Shown here piece after piece: positions 26,606-36,680 of a stretch of 45,177 nucleotides of DNA. A model generated the notes under the pieces. It ran no database searches and was not told the origin of the DNA. It worked only from the letters and a program-made list of their open reading frames with translations. Numbering within the stretch: position 1 is the first letter of the stretch; each line of letters starts with the position of its first letter. Where the stretch lies: NCBI GenBank assembly GCA_025399215.1, contig MU621227.1, positions 1 through 45,177 on the forward strand, given 5' to 3'. A program made the position numbers and the translations under genes. This DNA comes from Globomyces pollinis-pini (lineage: Eukaryota; Chytridiomycota; Chytridiomycetes; Rhizophydiales; Globomycetaceae).

Positions 26606-29600
26606 TTATTGTCCTAGCTTATATCGTAACTTTTTGTGAACATAAACTTCTGGTCTACTTGTATGTGATTGTTCTGAATTAGTTTCGTGAGACTGCTCCT
26701 GTACATTTGGCCAAGGTAAATCTTGAAGAATCCAATACGGTGGGAGATTCGAAACATTCTTACTGATATCTTTGAAATGTATCCGTAACACTTCATATAG
26801 TGTTGGATCCCAATAAATTATATGCAAATCTATATCTGATAATCGTAAGCAGTCAATCCCATTCACAACAGTGGTCTTTATCCACGCATGATCTAAAATA
26901 GTTTTCATTGTTCCCAGCAATCTTTGGGACACTATTGTTTTCTCTAATGCAATCTTTTCAGCATGAGTAGCAACTCTACGATTTAGGTTCGGATATGTTT
27001 TGATTAGTTCATAACCAGATTTCATCCCCAAACATAAAGCTAACTGCAAATCTAAAAAGACTTTTGCATGATTGGGTTTTGGTTTTATGCCCCATTTGCT
27101 TTCTTTTTTTGCAGGATAAGGATCGAAATACAAATTAGCTGATGATATTGGTCGATGGAATGCACAAAGTGGTAGACAATGTTTGGCGTTGAATGAAATG
27201 ATGCTCTCTGAGGTAACTGAACTGCTACTCTCTTTCTTGGGTACTGATGACGCTACAGGTACACGATTTGGTTCTCTTTCTTTTGGTCTAATTGATGATG
27301 AAACTGGGAACGCTTTGTTGTCGAACTCTCTATGAAGTTTCTTTGGAGGCCTTGTGATGGCATCTTTTTGATTATTTGCAGTCTCATTCGTAGACTGTCT
27401 TTTCAATATCTTGGGAAGCGCTTCATACGGAAGAGTTCGAATTGTTTCTTCGGATTGTTTCTTCGGTATTGGATCAGGTAATTTTCGAACTTCAGGTTTG
27501 GTTTGCGTATTTGTAATTACGTCAGATCCGACAAAATTGGTATCCGAAACTGACTTAGTAGGAGAGCTAACCATATCCACGTCTTTAATGATATTCTGTG
27601 TATGATTATCTGTTAAACTCGTTTTAGGAGCGCTAACATTGATATCCGCTGTAGATACTGAATCAGATCGATTAATTTCTTCCTTTACCAATGGTTTTTC
27701 TCCACCTGGTTTATCCACGTTCGATGAGTTTTCGCCAGTTTTTAAGACGTTTGTTTTATCCTGAGTTGGTTTCGTGCTATCTTGCATATCTGATGTGTTC
27801 ATTTTCACTTCTACCTGTTTGGTTGGGCTTGTTTCATCGCCATTATGAGAAGTTTTTGTCATCGAGGTAGGTGACTCATTGGTATCTTGAGGATTTATAG
27901 GTTTGGTATCAATAGAAACAATTGTTGAGGACGAGGGCTCATCGCTATTGTTATTTTCACCCGCTCGTTGATATCCTGAAATTGCAAATCTCTTTTTTAC
28001 TCTCGACTTTGGAATTTCATCAGTCTTTTCAGGGGGTATGGTTGATGTTGGCGTTTGCGTTGTGTTGGGTGTAACAGAAGATGATGCCCTTATTTTAGTT
28101 GCAGAAGGCTTTGGTGTTTCTTTTGGTATAATTTTCTTGTTCAAATTTGGAAAGAAGCCAACATCTTGAAATATATCTTTTGATTTATGTCCATTTCCAA
28201 CTAAGGTGAGCTATATTTTTTATACCTGGAGTAGTTTCTTTCTTTATATTAACGCTATCCTTTCTAATTCCTTTTCGATTCTCTAATTTAGACTCACTAA
28301 ACCTTAGAATAAAAGATTTATACCTTTCTGCTCTCTCAACTTTTGGCCTTTTGACTGGTGTTGCTTCCGTTTGGGAAATAGTTCGCTTCTTTGCAACATG
28401 TGTATCTCTGAAAGTTTTCTGTTGCTTTTCGCTATTTGATAAATCAACGCTACCGGATCTATTTTGAGGTGATGATTTATGAACAGCAGATCCTTGGTAA
28501 CTGAATTCTTTTATTGGATCTGATATATGCTGCTCTCTTCTGTTCTGATAAGTGGAGGATGACTCTTGAGGAGTTTTTTGAGTCTTTTCTATTGTTTTCA
28601 ATAAGGCATTAAATTTTTTCTCCTCCCTTGATGATTCAAATTGGCCTTGCTTGTTATCTAAACCACCCCAGCTAAATGTTCGAGTCGGTTGAGTGCTGCT
28701 TGGCTGTTGTGTAGATACTTCTGCTTTTTGACTCCTGTCTTTCTGTAAACTTTCTGTATTTGAATTCTTTCTGTTGCCAGATAATAACTTTCCATAAAAT
28801 TTAGGAGTTTTAACTGGTTGCCAATGATCCAAAGGATAATTCAACAAAGTTTCTAAATCCAATTTGTGCTGATCGGGTATCATATTAATGGCCATCAACC
28901 CTCTACTATTCTTTCGGAACGGTTCTGCACCATATTGTAGCAAAATAGATGTACTATCTACATGCCCATTGGATACTGCATCATGAAGTGGTGTTTCATC
29001 GTCCAATCCCAGTGGATCCACATATGCTCCATGCTCCAGTAATACCTCGACAATCCTTGAATGACCATGTAATGCAGCGTTGTGCAAAGCTGTCCATCCA
29101 CTTCCATCTGATGCGTTTATATCTGCTCCAAATTCCAACAACTTTTTAACTTTTTCAAAGTCGCCTTTGTTGCTTGCCAAGTGAAGTAACGTTTGACCAG
29201 ATGAATCTCTTTCAGTCACCTTTTTTGTCATTTCCTTCCATTCTTTCAAAAGCGACACAATCTTTTCTGCGTCTCTCTGCTCTTCCGTTACTTTATGGTC
29301 ATAACTTTTTTTGCGGGCCTTTTTCTACCAAAATTAAGTAATATAATGTACCTTGGCCTCTTCAGCTTTCTCAATTGCAAATTCAATAGGGGTTTCATTA
29401 TTATCATTTACAGTGTCAAGAGTTGCACCACGCCTTAATAGCAACTCCACTACATCATAGTGTCCATTTCCAACTGCATCATGTAATGGGGTATCTCCAT
29501 CTCCTCCAGGTGCATCAACATCTGCATCATAATCCAGCATAAGTTGTACAATTTCGTAATGACCTTCCAAGCAAGCTGAATAGATTAAAGAGTTCTGCAA

Positions 29601-30351
29601 TACCTTCATGTAACGGAGTCCATCCAGCATGATCTGCAATTCGAAGTGAAGCACCAGCTCTTAGAAGCGATTCTGAAGTTGAAACATCACCTCTTGATGC
29701 ATATTTGAATATCAGAGTTCTACCAGATCTATCTTGCGCATTTATTGTTGAATATGGGACCGGCCTTTTTCGATCTGGTAGTGTAATTCCTTCTTCATGT
29801 TCCAGAGGAGTTCCCCCTCCAGAATCTGTTGCCGCAGAATATCTTCTATATCTACCTACTATGAACAAATTAGGATTTTGCTATCATAATATAATTAAAT
29901 GGTGATAAAATTGAAATTATGATAAGTAAAACAAACCTCTTTCATCTTCTGATACTATTGAATCCTGTCGATCATTAAAATGGTGTGAATTAGAATTTTG
30001 ACTTGAAGTACTGAACTTTGATTTTTTATAGTTTTTATGATTGTTTGAGTTTTTCTCGAAAGAAGGATCTGACTTTCTATTTGAACTTTTGGTATCTGGA
30101 TCATTCTGCAAGTCTAGATCTTTTAATATTAATCTCTATGATTTTTAATTTTGTACCTTCAACAATTAATGATATGAAGACTAACCTGAAGAATTTGATT
30201 GTAATTGTATTTCATCATTTTGTAAATCGTAAACATCGGTTAAAGGACTACTATTAGCTGTAGTAGAATTTCTTCTTTTTGGAGATTCCGAAGAGTTCTA
30301 AATCAAATTAGGATATAAAGTTTGTACATAATGACGATCAGTTGATTTCAT
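26606..30351 (-). CDS. Large ankyrin-repeat protein, possibly Hos4-like (Set3 complex)
   Basis: Seven exons (introns 30298-30327, 30120-30185, 29859-29936, 29576-29603, 29325-29351, 28201-28225) give 1163 residues in one frame. A polar, Ser/Asn-rich N terminus precedes two ankyrin arrays, each of three good repeats plus a degenerate fourth. The first includes AGWTPLHEACLEGHYEIV and DGDTPLHDAVGNGHYDVV; the second includes SGWTALHNAALHGHSRIV and DDETPLHDAVSNGHVDS. They are separated by a charged KKARKKS linker. About 550 disordered residues follow, then a folded-looking C-terminal domain of about 180 residues (from PLCAFHRPISS to LPPYWILQDLPW). Layout and basic/disordered character resemble fungal Hos4, the ankyrin subunit of the Set3 histone deacetylase complex; this assignment is an inference. 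The 66- and 78-nt introns are unusually long for the window. Start ATG at 30351-30349. Confidence 0.72.
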
Positions 30352-30807
30352 TTTATAAAAATGAAAATTGTTTGTAAAACTGAAAAATACAAATGAGAGT
30401 GGAATCCGTTTGAAATTTATTTAAATATCAATGGTATTCAATCAATCAAAGTTAAATATCATTCATAGATATACTATTTGAACTAGCTTAAAACACTTTA
30501 ATCCATGAATTGTTATACAATTAGAATGATAAAACTCTATTCAACCTTGTTAATCCAAAATATCTGATATCCTTTAATACTTTAAATTAGTATCCAATAC
30601 TCTCAATATACTAGTACTTCTGGTATTTGTTTTTGTTATCAAACTCAATAGTTTTGTTGTACTTAATATCTTGAAACCAACGTTGAATTTCTTGTTTACA
30701 ACATCCAACTCATTTCTTTGATTAACTACAAAAACAAAACGGTAAGGTAACACAAACCAATTCCTTATAAAATTCAGAACAAAAAATATGAAGAATAATT
30801 CAGTCCT
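30352..30807. other. Intergenic region, divergent ankyrin gene and PX1
   Basis: 456 bp of very AT-rich sequence between two divergent starts. I see no open frame, tRNA or repeat worth naming; it should hold both promoters. Confidence 0.5.
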
Positions 30808-31456
30808 ATGAACAATACTGTGGAATGTGCAGAGTATAAAAATTCTAAAGCAACAATTTCAAGATTAAATAGAATCACACTCCAATGTACTGAAGATTCA
30901 ATTCAAAAGTCAGTGTTACTCAATATGATGCCTTTCAAGTACTTGGCTCCAAGATATCCACAAAGCGCCAACTCAACAGGTTCAGAAAAGTGTGACAATT
31001 CAAGGAAAGTTGTCCCTCATTCTGCCTCAAATAACCGCCCAGATAAAATAAGATGGGATGGAATAAGGCGTCATGTTATAACCCAACCGTGCATTTGTGT
31101 CCATGTAGATGTACTCCCACGTCAACCAATCGATAGATATACGCATTACGCTGTTACTGTCAAAATACTCAACGGTGAAGTTGTGGAATACGTACTGTCA
31201 AAAAGGTATAGAGAGTTTAAGAGGCTCTACAATTCATTGGTAATTAGATATGTTATTGACACTTTAGTCGAAAAGGTATCCAAAAGAAATGACTGATTTA
31301 CACGAATTTCCACAAAAGACTTTTTTCCTACGACATGAAAGTAGTAAAGTGATTGGTGACCGAGCTGCCAATTTGAATCGCTGGCTTCAATCTATCTATC
31401 TTCATCCTTTCTTGGCCAAGTGTGAGCTAGTATCTAATTTTATTACTTTAAAATAA
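30808..31456 (+). CDS. PX-domain protein (tandem paralogue 1)
   Basis: Two exons (intron 31240-31267) give 206 residues. The C-terminal half is a phox-homology (PX) domain: CICVHVDVLP, then YAVTVKIL, then the phosphoinositide-contact segment KRYREFKRLYNSL, the YPKEM/HEFPQKT loop, and the closing helix RAANLNRWLQSIYLHPFL. PX domains bind phosphoinositides, most often PI(3)P, on endosomes. The intron lies right after KRLYNSL, exactly where paralogue 4 has its intron, which supports shared ancestry. The N-terminal 100 residues lack the Ser/acidic motif of paralogues 2 and 3. The chosen stop ends the protein at the same distance from the LHP motif as in the other three; spliced continuation to 31700 is possible but less likely. 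Confidence 0.78.
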
Positions 31457-31809
31457 ACCGTGTAAAAACAATTGCTGTTGAAATGGACTGATTCAATTTG
31501 AGTATAGATTCACCTCAGATTGTTTCATATCCATGTGATTGGGACCGAATTCGTTTGTTGGTAAGATATTGTTTGTGAAACCATTTTTATTTAAACCTTT
31601 CTGATTCTATTAAGACCAGAGACGTGAAAAGGAAAATTCGAATGATAAATCCACTTTTGTATCTGTAATTGACCACTCTCCAAATATGGAATTAGACTAG
31701 TTTCAACCTACGCCTTGGCTACAAAGCCTTTAATGATTATTACAGCCTTACCGCAAAGCCCAATTTGTTAACAATTATATAATCAAATTGTTTTCCAAAT
31801 TTAAGGCTA
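31457..31809. other. Intergenic region after PX1 with open frames
   Basis: 353 bp between PX paralogues 1 and 2. It holds short plus-strand open frames (about 31508-31560 and 31620-31700) that could splice together to encode an SPQIVSYPCDWDRIRLL-like segment and a charged tail ending at a TAG at 31698-31700. I treat these as unproven 3' exons or remnants of PX1. Confidence 0.35.
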
Positions 31810-32550
31810 ATGAACAATACCACACAACAGTCCGTGGGCTACAACCAAACTGTACAAGTCACTGGAGAGAATGATGAAGCATCTACTACTAGTTCTGTAT
31901 CTTCTAACTCGACAAAACTAAACAACTTGTTTGAACCTACCTTACCTTTGAGGTCGCATTCAATTAAACGGAAATTTTCAATAGAGTCACTGTTTGCATC
32001 TTATGTATCAGATTCTGAGACAGAATTTGATGATTTTGATTCCCCAAAATACCATTCCTTACCAAGAAACTTGGATAAACAACACCTGACACAATTTCCA
32101 CAATATGGCAAACCTCTCTCACCACGTTCGTATTCTGTATCAGATAAAATGATGATTCGAAGACGTACATCCATATTTGATTACGACGTTATCCCAATAG
32201 AATTCTACCGAAACGGGATGCATATATCAGTAGATTTGGCATGTTCTTCTTCAAAACATACCGTATATGTTATGAATATTAGAACGCTACTAAAACATGA
32301 TGAATTCGATTTGAAGATTGTACAAAAGCGATATAGTGTATTTCGGAAATTGTATATTGGTTTGATGACTTTATATCCAAAGCAAATGAGGCTGGCTCCT
32401 CCATTCCCTGAACGGTCTTTACTGGCTAGATTTGATCCAAGTATTGTTGGACAACGAGTTGAAATGCTTAATGAATGGATGCAGTTTCTTGTACTGGATC
32501 CTGATTTATGTTGTTGTTCCCTACTAAAGAGCTTCTGTGAAGCAAACTAG
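31810..32550 (+). CDS. PX-domain protein (tandem paralogue 2)
   Basis: Intronless, 246 residues. A Ser/Thr/Asn-rich N terminus contains IKRKFSIESL followed by an acidic SDSETEFDDFD run. The PX domain begins at VIPIEFYRNGMHISVDL and includes QKRYSVFRKLYIGL (lipid-contact Arg-Tyr), the APPFPERS loop and the closing helix QRVEMLNEWMQFLVLDPDL. It ends in a Cys-rich CCCSLLKSFCEAN tail. No membrane segment or signal peptide is present, so a cytosolic, endosome-recruited protein is likely. Paralogue 3 is the closest match in the N-terminal motif. Confidence 0.8.
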   Translation: MNNTTQQSVGYNQTVQVTGENDEASTTSSVSSNSTKLNNLFEPTLPLRSHSIKRKFSIESLFASYVSDSETEFDDFDSPKYHSLPRNLDKQHLTQFPQYGKPLSPRSYSVSDKMMIRRRTSIFDYDVIPIEFYRNGMHISVDLACSSSKHTVYVMNIRTLLKHDEFDLKIVQKRYSVFRKLYIGLMTLYPKQMRLAPPFPERSLLARFDPSIVGQRVEMLNEWMQFLVLDPDLCCCSLLKSFCEAN

Positions 32551-33329
32551 ATACCAATACACTAAAATGTTCTAATCTACTATTTATTTTCTAATATAAT
32601 CATTTTTATACAACTTACTAATTAAAGGTTAAAATTTCTTTGAGGTAAGTTCAACCTACCGCTATAGTAACACTATAAATGCAATTCACTAAGATAGGGT
32701 TAAAGTGCCGTTTATCAATTCGCGATAACAAAGAGACTAAGGTCATTAATGATTGAATAGTTAATCATTTTGAATCGTCATACAGTAAAGCAAATTGCAG
32801 AATACGGTATGATTACATTGCCCAAAGCAATGATGACCAAGCAAAAGAAAATGGGTAATGTTGATTACCAAAGGGCGTTTTCTATGCACAAAGAAAAGCA
32901 GCAACACCCCAAGACGCAATATTAGCGCAAGAGAGGGTGACACCCAAATTCGTCAGACCCGAAACACACATGGACCATCAGCAGAGTAAGGCTCGAATAC
33001 ACCATAGCAAATCCTTTACAGGCTGATACGATAGAAGCCACAAAAGAAGGCGTTGCAATTCACTTTGTAAGAATGTTCGCGAAGGCTTGCAAGAGCCTGT
33101 GATATTTGGAATGAATTCCATTTGATGTACAAGCTCCAATTATTTGCTCATGTTTATCAGCAAATTTCATTCTTACGCCTATGATGCTCCTTTGAAGGCT
33201 GTGTGTGTTGCTCCTTTAAGTTGAACTTGGATTCCCGATTTGGATGGAAAAATGGAGCCAAAGTAGTCGATTGAGCCTGTTGTATTCCGTTCCTATATAA
33301 CGCCGAATTCTTTCTGATTAATTAAAACA
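32551..33329. other. Longest intergenic region, between PX2 and PX3
   Basis: 779 bp, less AT-rich than other spacers in the part from about 32850 to 33290. Only short spurious frames are present. I searched by eye for tRNA-like cloverleafs and B-box consensus and found none. A non-coding RNA or degraded gene copy is possible but unsupported. Confidence 0.4.
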
Positions 33330-34046
33330 ATGAACTACAACTCTATCGATAGTCATGATTTCTGGAATACAACTGATCATATAAATTCTCCAAAATTAAG
33401 CTCACCTACTTCGCCTAATGATACTCAGTCAATCAAAAGTGAAGGAACTTTAGTATCACCTGCTACCAAGAGATTTTCTTTCGATACCCTACTATCTTTT
33501 GTTGGCCTTAATGTTTCTTCGGATTCAGATACAGATGATAATGACACTCTTTCACCACCAATCAGTAGACGGACTACCATTGCACATTCTCTCTCCAGAA
33601 GACCGTCTACTGCCTTAAACAGCTCAAATGACTTGAATTCTATTCGCCGAAGCTCATTAAGTGCTGGAAACGTTATACCTTTTCAATTCTACCGAGTGGG
33701 ATTGTACATTACAGTATCTGTAGGAACTAGCAAACCTAAATCTCCACATACTCTGTATCAAATAACAATCAAAAGACTTAAACGTTCAAATGCAGAATCT
33801 CCAGTATCAAGAACTTATATGAGATACAGTGAATTTCGTAGCTTGTACAAGTCTTTAACTCAAAACTTTCCTGATGAAATGAAAGATGCACCAGACTTTC
33901 CTAGTAAAGTATATTTTGGAAAGAATAGCGATGTCATGGTAATCAATGAACGTGCCAAAATGCTGAATAACTTTTGTCAATTTCTTTGTTTACATCCCAT
34001 TTTATCTGAATCTGAAATTTTTCAAAAACTTGTTGAAGAGAAATGA
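33330..34046 (+). CDS. PX-domain protein (tandem paralogue 3)
   Basis: Intronless, 238 residues. The N terminus has TKRFSFDTLL followed by the acidic Ser/Asp stretch SSDSDTDDND, then several RRxS/T sites (RRTT, RRPST, RRSS). The PX domain starts at VIPFQFYRVGLYITV and carries MRYSEFRSLYKSL, APDFPSKV and ERAKMLNNFCQFLCLHPIL. It shares the FYRVG-Y lead-in with paralogue 4 and the KR-FS motif with paralogue 2. Probably a soluble phosphoinositide-binding protein; partners unknown. Confidence 0.82.
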   Translation: MNYNSIDSHDFWNTTDHINSPKLSSPTSPNDTQSIKSEGTLVSPATKRFSFDTLLSFVGLNVSSDSDTDDNDTLSPPISRRTTIAHSLSRRPSTALNSSNDLNSIRRSSLSAGNVIPFQFYRVGLYITVSVGTSKPKSPHTLYQITIKRLKRSNAESPVSRTYMRYSEFRSLYKSLTQNFPDEMKDAPDFPSKVYFGKNSDVMVINERAKMLNNFCQFLCLHPILSESEIFQKLVEEK

Positions 34047-34274
34047 ACCTTGTGAATGTATTGTACTGTATAATATACTTATTTATAATTTAAACCTTTT
34101 TTAAATAATCATTCTAATTACTTTGTAGTAACAAATCATTAAAAATCATTATCATTTTTGCATACTATTTCACTATCAAATCACCATTCGATGTGATATG
34201 ACCTTATCAGATTGATGTAAATCCATCTTCCTTTTTTCACATTTTTCAAGCTTTTTTAATTGATCCTCATCTAA

Positions 34275-34948
34275 ATGACTAGTATTAGTCATGTTCGAAT
34301 AGTATCAGAATCAACATCAGAGATGGACTCTAATAATACTTCATTCTCTTTTCCTGGTCATCAAATATCAATGCTGGACTTACCAAAACTACCTTCAAAA
34401 TTACATTCAATGTCTACAACTGAACTTACTCAAACTGATCTCTTTCAAACGGATGATGAGGAATCGACTGATATCGAATCTCCTCAAATCCAAAAACCTA
34501 TCATAGCTCAACAGGATTGTAATGTGATATCGGGTGCACAGATCCCTTTCCCATTTTATAGAGTTGGCATGTATATTGAAGTTTCAGTGGATTTATTATC
34601 CACATATCAGCAAAATGGGTATACTGTGTATACCATTACTGTCAAAAAACTATCATACCCTATTTCACAACACCCAATCACCAAGATCTATCGTAGATAT
34701 CGCCTATTCAGACAACTATTCATAAAATTGGTAAGATTAAATTAAAAACTGATTCAAAGAAATCTAAATACCCCATTGAAATGTCTGGTTCTCCACAGTT
34801 TCCTCCAAAATCTTTCTTTTCCAACAATTCCGAGTTTATACTTGACCGTGCCGAACAGCTCAATAGTTTTTGTCAATTTCTAGTTTTACATCCTGTTTTG
34901 TCTGGGACAAAAGAAGTACAGGAGTTTTTTTCCGCCCAATTCTTGTAG
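34275..34948 (+). CDS. PX-domain protein (tandem paralogue 4)
   Basis: Two exons (intron 34731-34759) give 214 residues. The N terminus is Ser/Thr-rich with an acidic DDEESTDIES run but without a clear KR-FS motif. The PX domain starts at QIPFPFYRVGMYIEV and includes YRRYRLFRQLFIKL, then after the intron KYPIEMSGSPQFPPKS, and ends with RAEQLNSFCQFLVLHPVL. The intron falls at the same site as in paralogue 1, whereas paralogues 2 and 3 have none. The Ser of the usual RYSxF motif is Arg here (RRYRLF). Confidence 0.8.
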
Positions 34949-35317
34949 AGGGGGGTCAATATTTACACGTCATATAATAAAATATAGTACAAATCTATAT
35001 TAAAAGCATGATTTATGCAATGTCACGTTAAAACTTACAGGGTCGCGTTGAAGGGGATGGGTATGACAAGTCGTTTCATGAAATTATTAAACACTGATCA
35101 TTGTTATGACCCAACCGACGTAACAGTAAAAGCAGTAAGGGCTAGGTAAAGGCTATGTACACAGAGCCTTGTCAACCAGTAAATGTTTCAAAATCATACA
35201 AGCCTAGGGGCCAATTTTTACAAGTCATCACAGCTGAAATGGATCGAATAGCTCATTGGAAAATTTAGAAAGAATACGGTAAAACTTAAAATATTTCAGA
35301 GTTTTTTTTAATATTAA
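34949..35317. other. Intergenic region between PX4 and TFA1
   Basis: 369 bp between convergent genes, the widest convergent gap in the window (others are 32-78 bp). I see no frame, repeat or RNA gene in it. Confidence 0.45.
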
Positions 35318-36607
35318 TTACACAATTTCTTCAAACTCTTCATCTTCATCAGAATCAGATTCACTGTTAATGTCATCTATCATTCGTTTTCTAATTAAAA
35401 AATCAATTTTCAAAGATATCATACGTTCCAACGGACATGGAGTATTCAGAATCTAAATCACCCTGACTAGTGACAGCTGGAGTTGATACATTTGAACGAG
35501 ACACTAAAGATGCATAATATTTTTGTAAATCTAAGTATGAGCAATAGAAAACCAAACCTTCATCTACATCTGGTAGCTCTTTCTTCACATCCTCTTGAAT
35601 CTCAACGACAATTTTGCTAGCTACTGTGGTAACAGTTGAATCTTTGACTTTTGTTTGTATCTGAGGTACAGATAATTCTTCCATAGATGTTCCTGGAGCA
35701 GGCAATTTTGCACTTGACCTATTGCAAAATGAATTAAATGAAATTGTACTCTGGAATGACAATATTATCAGTTAATTTTAATAAATCCACAATAGGTTTA
35801 CTTTCGTTCATAAATCTATCAAAATTAGATTAGATTATTATTCATACTTGACATATTTTGCATTTGATGATGAGGTGTCATGAGAATTATCTAGTTCAAG
35901 TTCTCCATTACATATGTCACACTAATACTTGATGAATATAATACAGGGTACCATGGGTATCTGTTCTGCAGTCATTGGCTAAAATGTTAATATTGACTGT
36001 GAATACTAAAGACAACATATCCAAAGCCGAAAATTCTTTCTGACATACTCTACATTTGTAAGGTAGATGTGTTATATTCTATCAAATTGTTAATTAGTAA
36101 ATTATACTTTTTGAACTTCTTTTTCGATAATCTTTCCAATTTTATAAATCTTGAATTTGATGACATTCACAGCGACTTTGTAATCAATGAAATAATAAGA
36201 TCTTGAAACTTTCCTCTTTTCTTTATATTCTTTCCTCTGATTTTCTCCAGGTTTTAATTCTTCGAATCTAGATTCACTTTTAACGTTAACGTTAATATTT
36301 TAATACACTTGAAGTAACCCATGTAATTTTAATTTTCCACAAACTTTTTGTAAATCTTTTAAAGGGACACCTAAAGATGCTAATAATTTTAATTTTTGGT
36401 TAGTATTTACCAGCCAATTGATCATCTCTAACAGTATCGTTTAAGAGTAATAAATCCATCACAATGATATCTTTATGATCATAGTAAGCTCTAAAAAGAA
36501 AGAGATTAAAATTGTATTAAAGAATGTAAGTGATTGATTCAAACATTAATAGAACATTATACTCCGTACCTAGTTACTCTATGAATCAAATTCTTCACAA
36601 TATCCAT
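35318..36607 (-). CDS. TFA1: Transcription initiation factor IIE alpha subunit
   Basis: General RNA polymerase II factor that helps recruit and regulate TFIIH. It is hidden in short frames and appears only after splicing ten introns: 36491-36569, 36380-36410, 36277-36306, 36079-36107, 35979-36006, 35922-35951, 35816-35847, 35719-35749, 35531-35557, 35391-35424. The product is 312 residues. It starts MDIVKNLIHRVTRAYYDHKD, a classic TFIIE-alpha winged helix, followed by LRKVC-like LQKVCGKLKLHGLL and SYYFIDYKVAVNVIKFK. A zinc ribbon follows, with Cys129/Cys132 (YKCRVC) and Cys154/Cys157 (CDICNGEL). An acidic tail SESDSDEDEEFEE ends the protein. It is shorter than yeast Tfa1 because the C-terminal region is reduced. 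The first intron, 79 nt, is the longest in the window. Confidence 0.9.
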
Positions 36608-36680
36608 TGACTTGGAATCTCAATTCGATGCTTTAATTTTTTTTAAAAATTTGGAGACTTTTGAAATTCATTTCTATTGA
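36608..36680. promoter_or_regulatory. 73-bp divergent promoter, TFA1 / MSM1
   Basis: Only 73 bp separate the ATGs of the divergent TFIIE-alpha and mitochondrial MetRS genes. Both 5' leaders and both promoters must lie in this AT-rich stretch or overlap the coding regions. No TATA box could be assigned. Confidence 0.5.

Noticed and set aside
32551..33329. Possible tRNA or structured RNA in the long spacer
   Set aside because: The GGCTCGAATACACC-like string near 32991 does not form a paired T-arm and no cloverleaf could be built.
35318..36607. Region looked non-coding except for one 119-codon minus frame
   Set aside because: Splicing ten introns reveals TFIIE-alpha with its winged helix and zinc ribbon.
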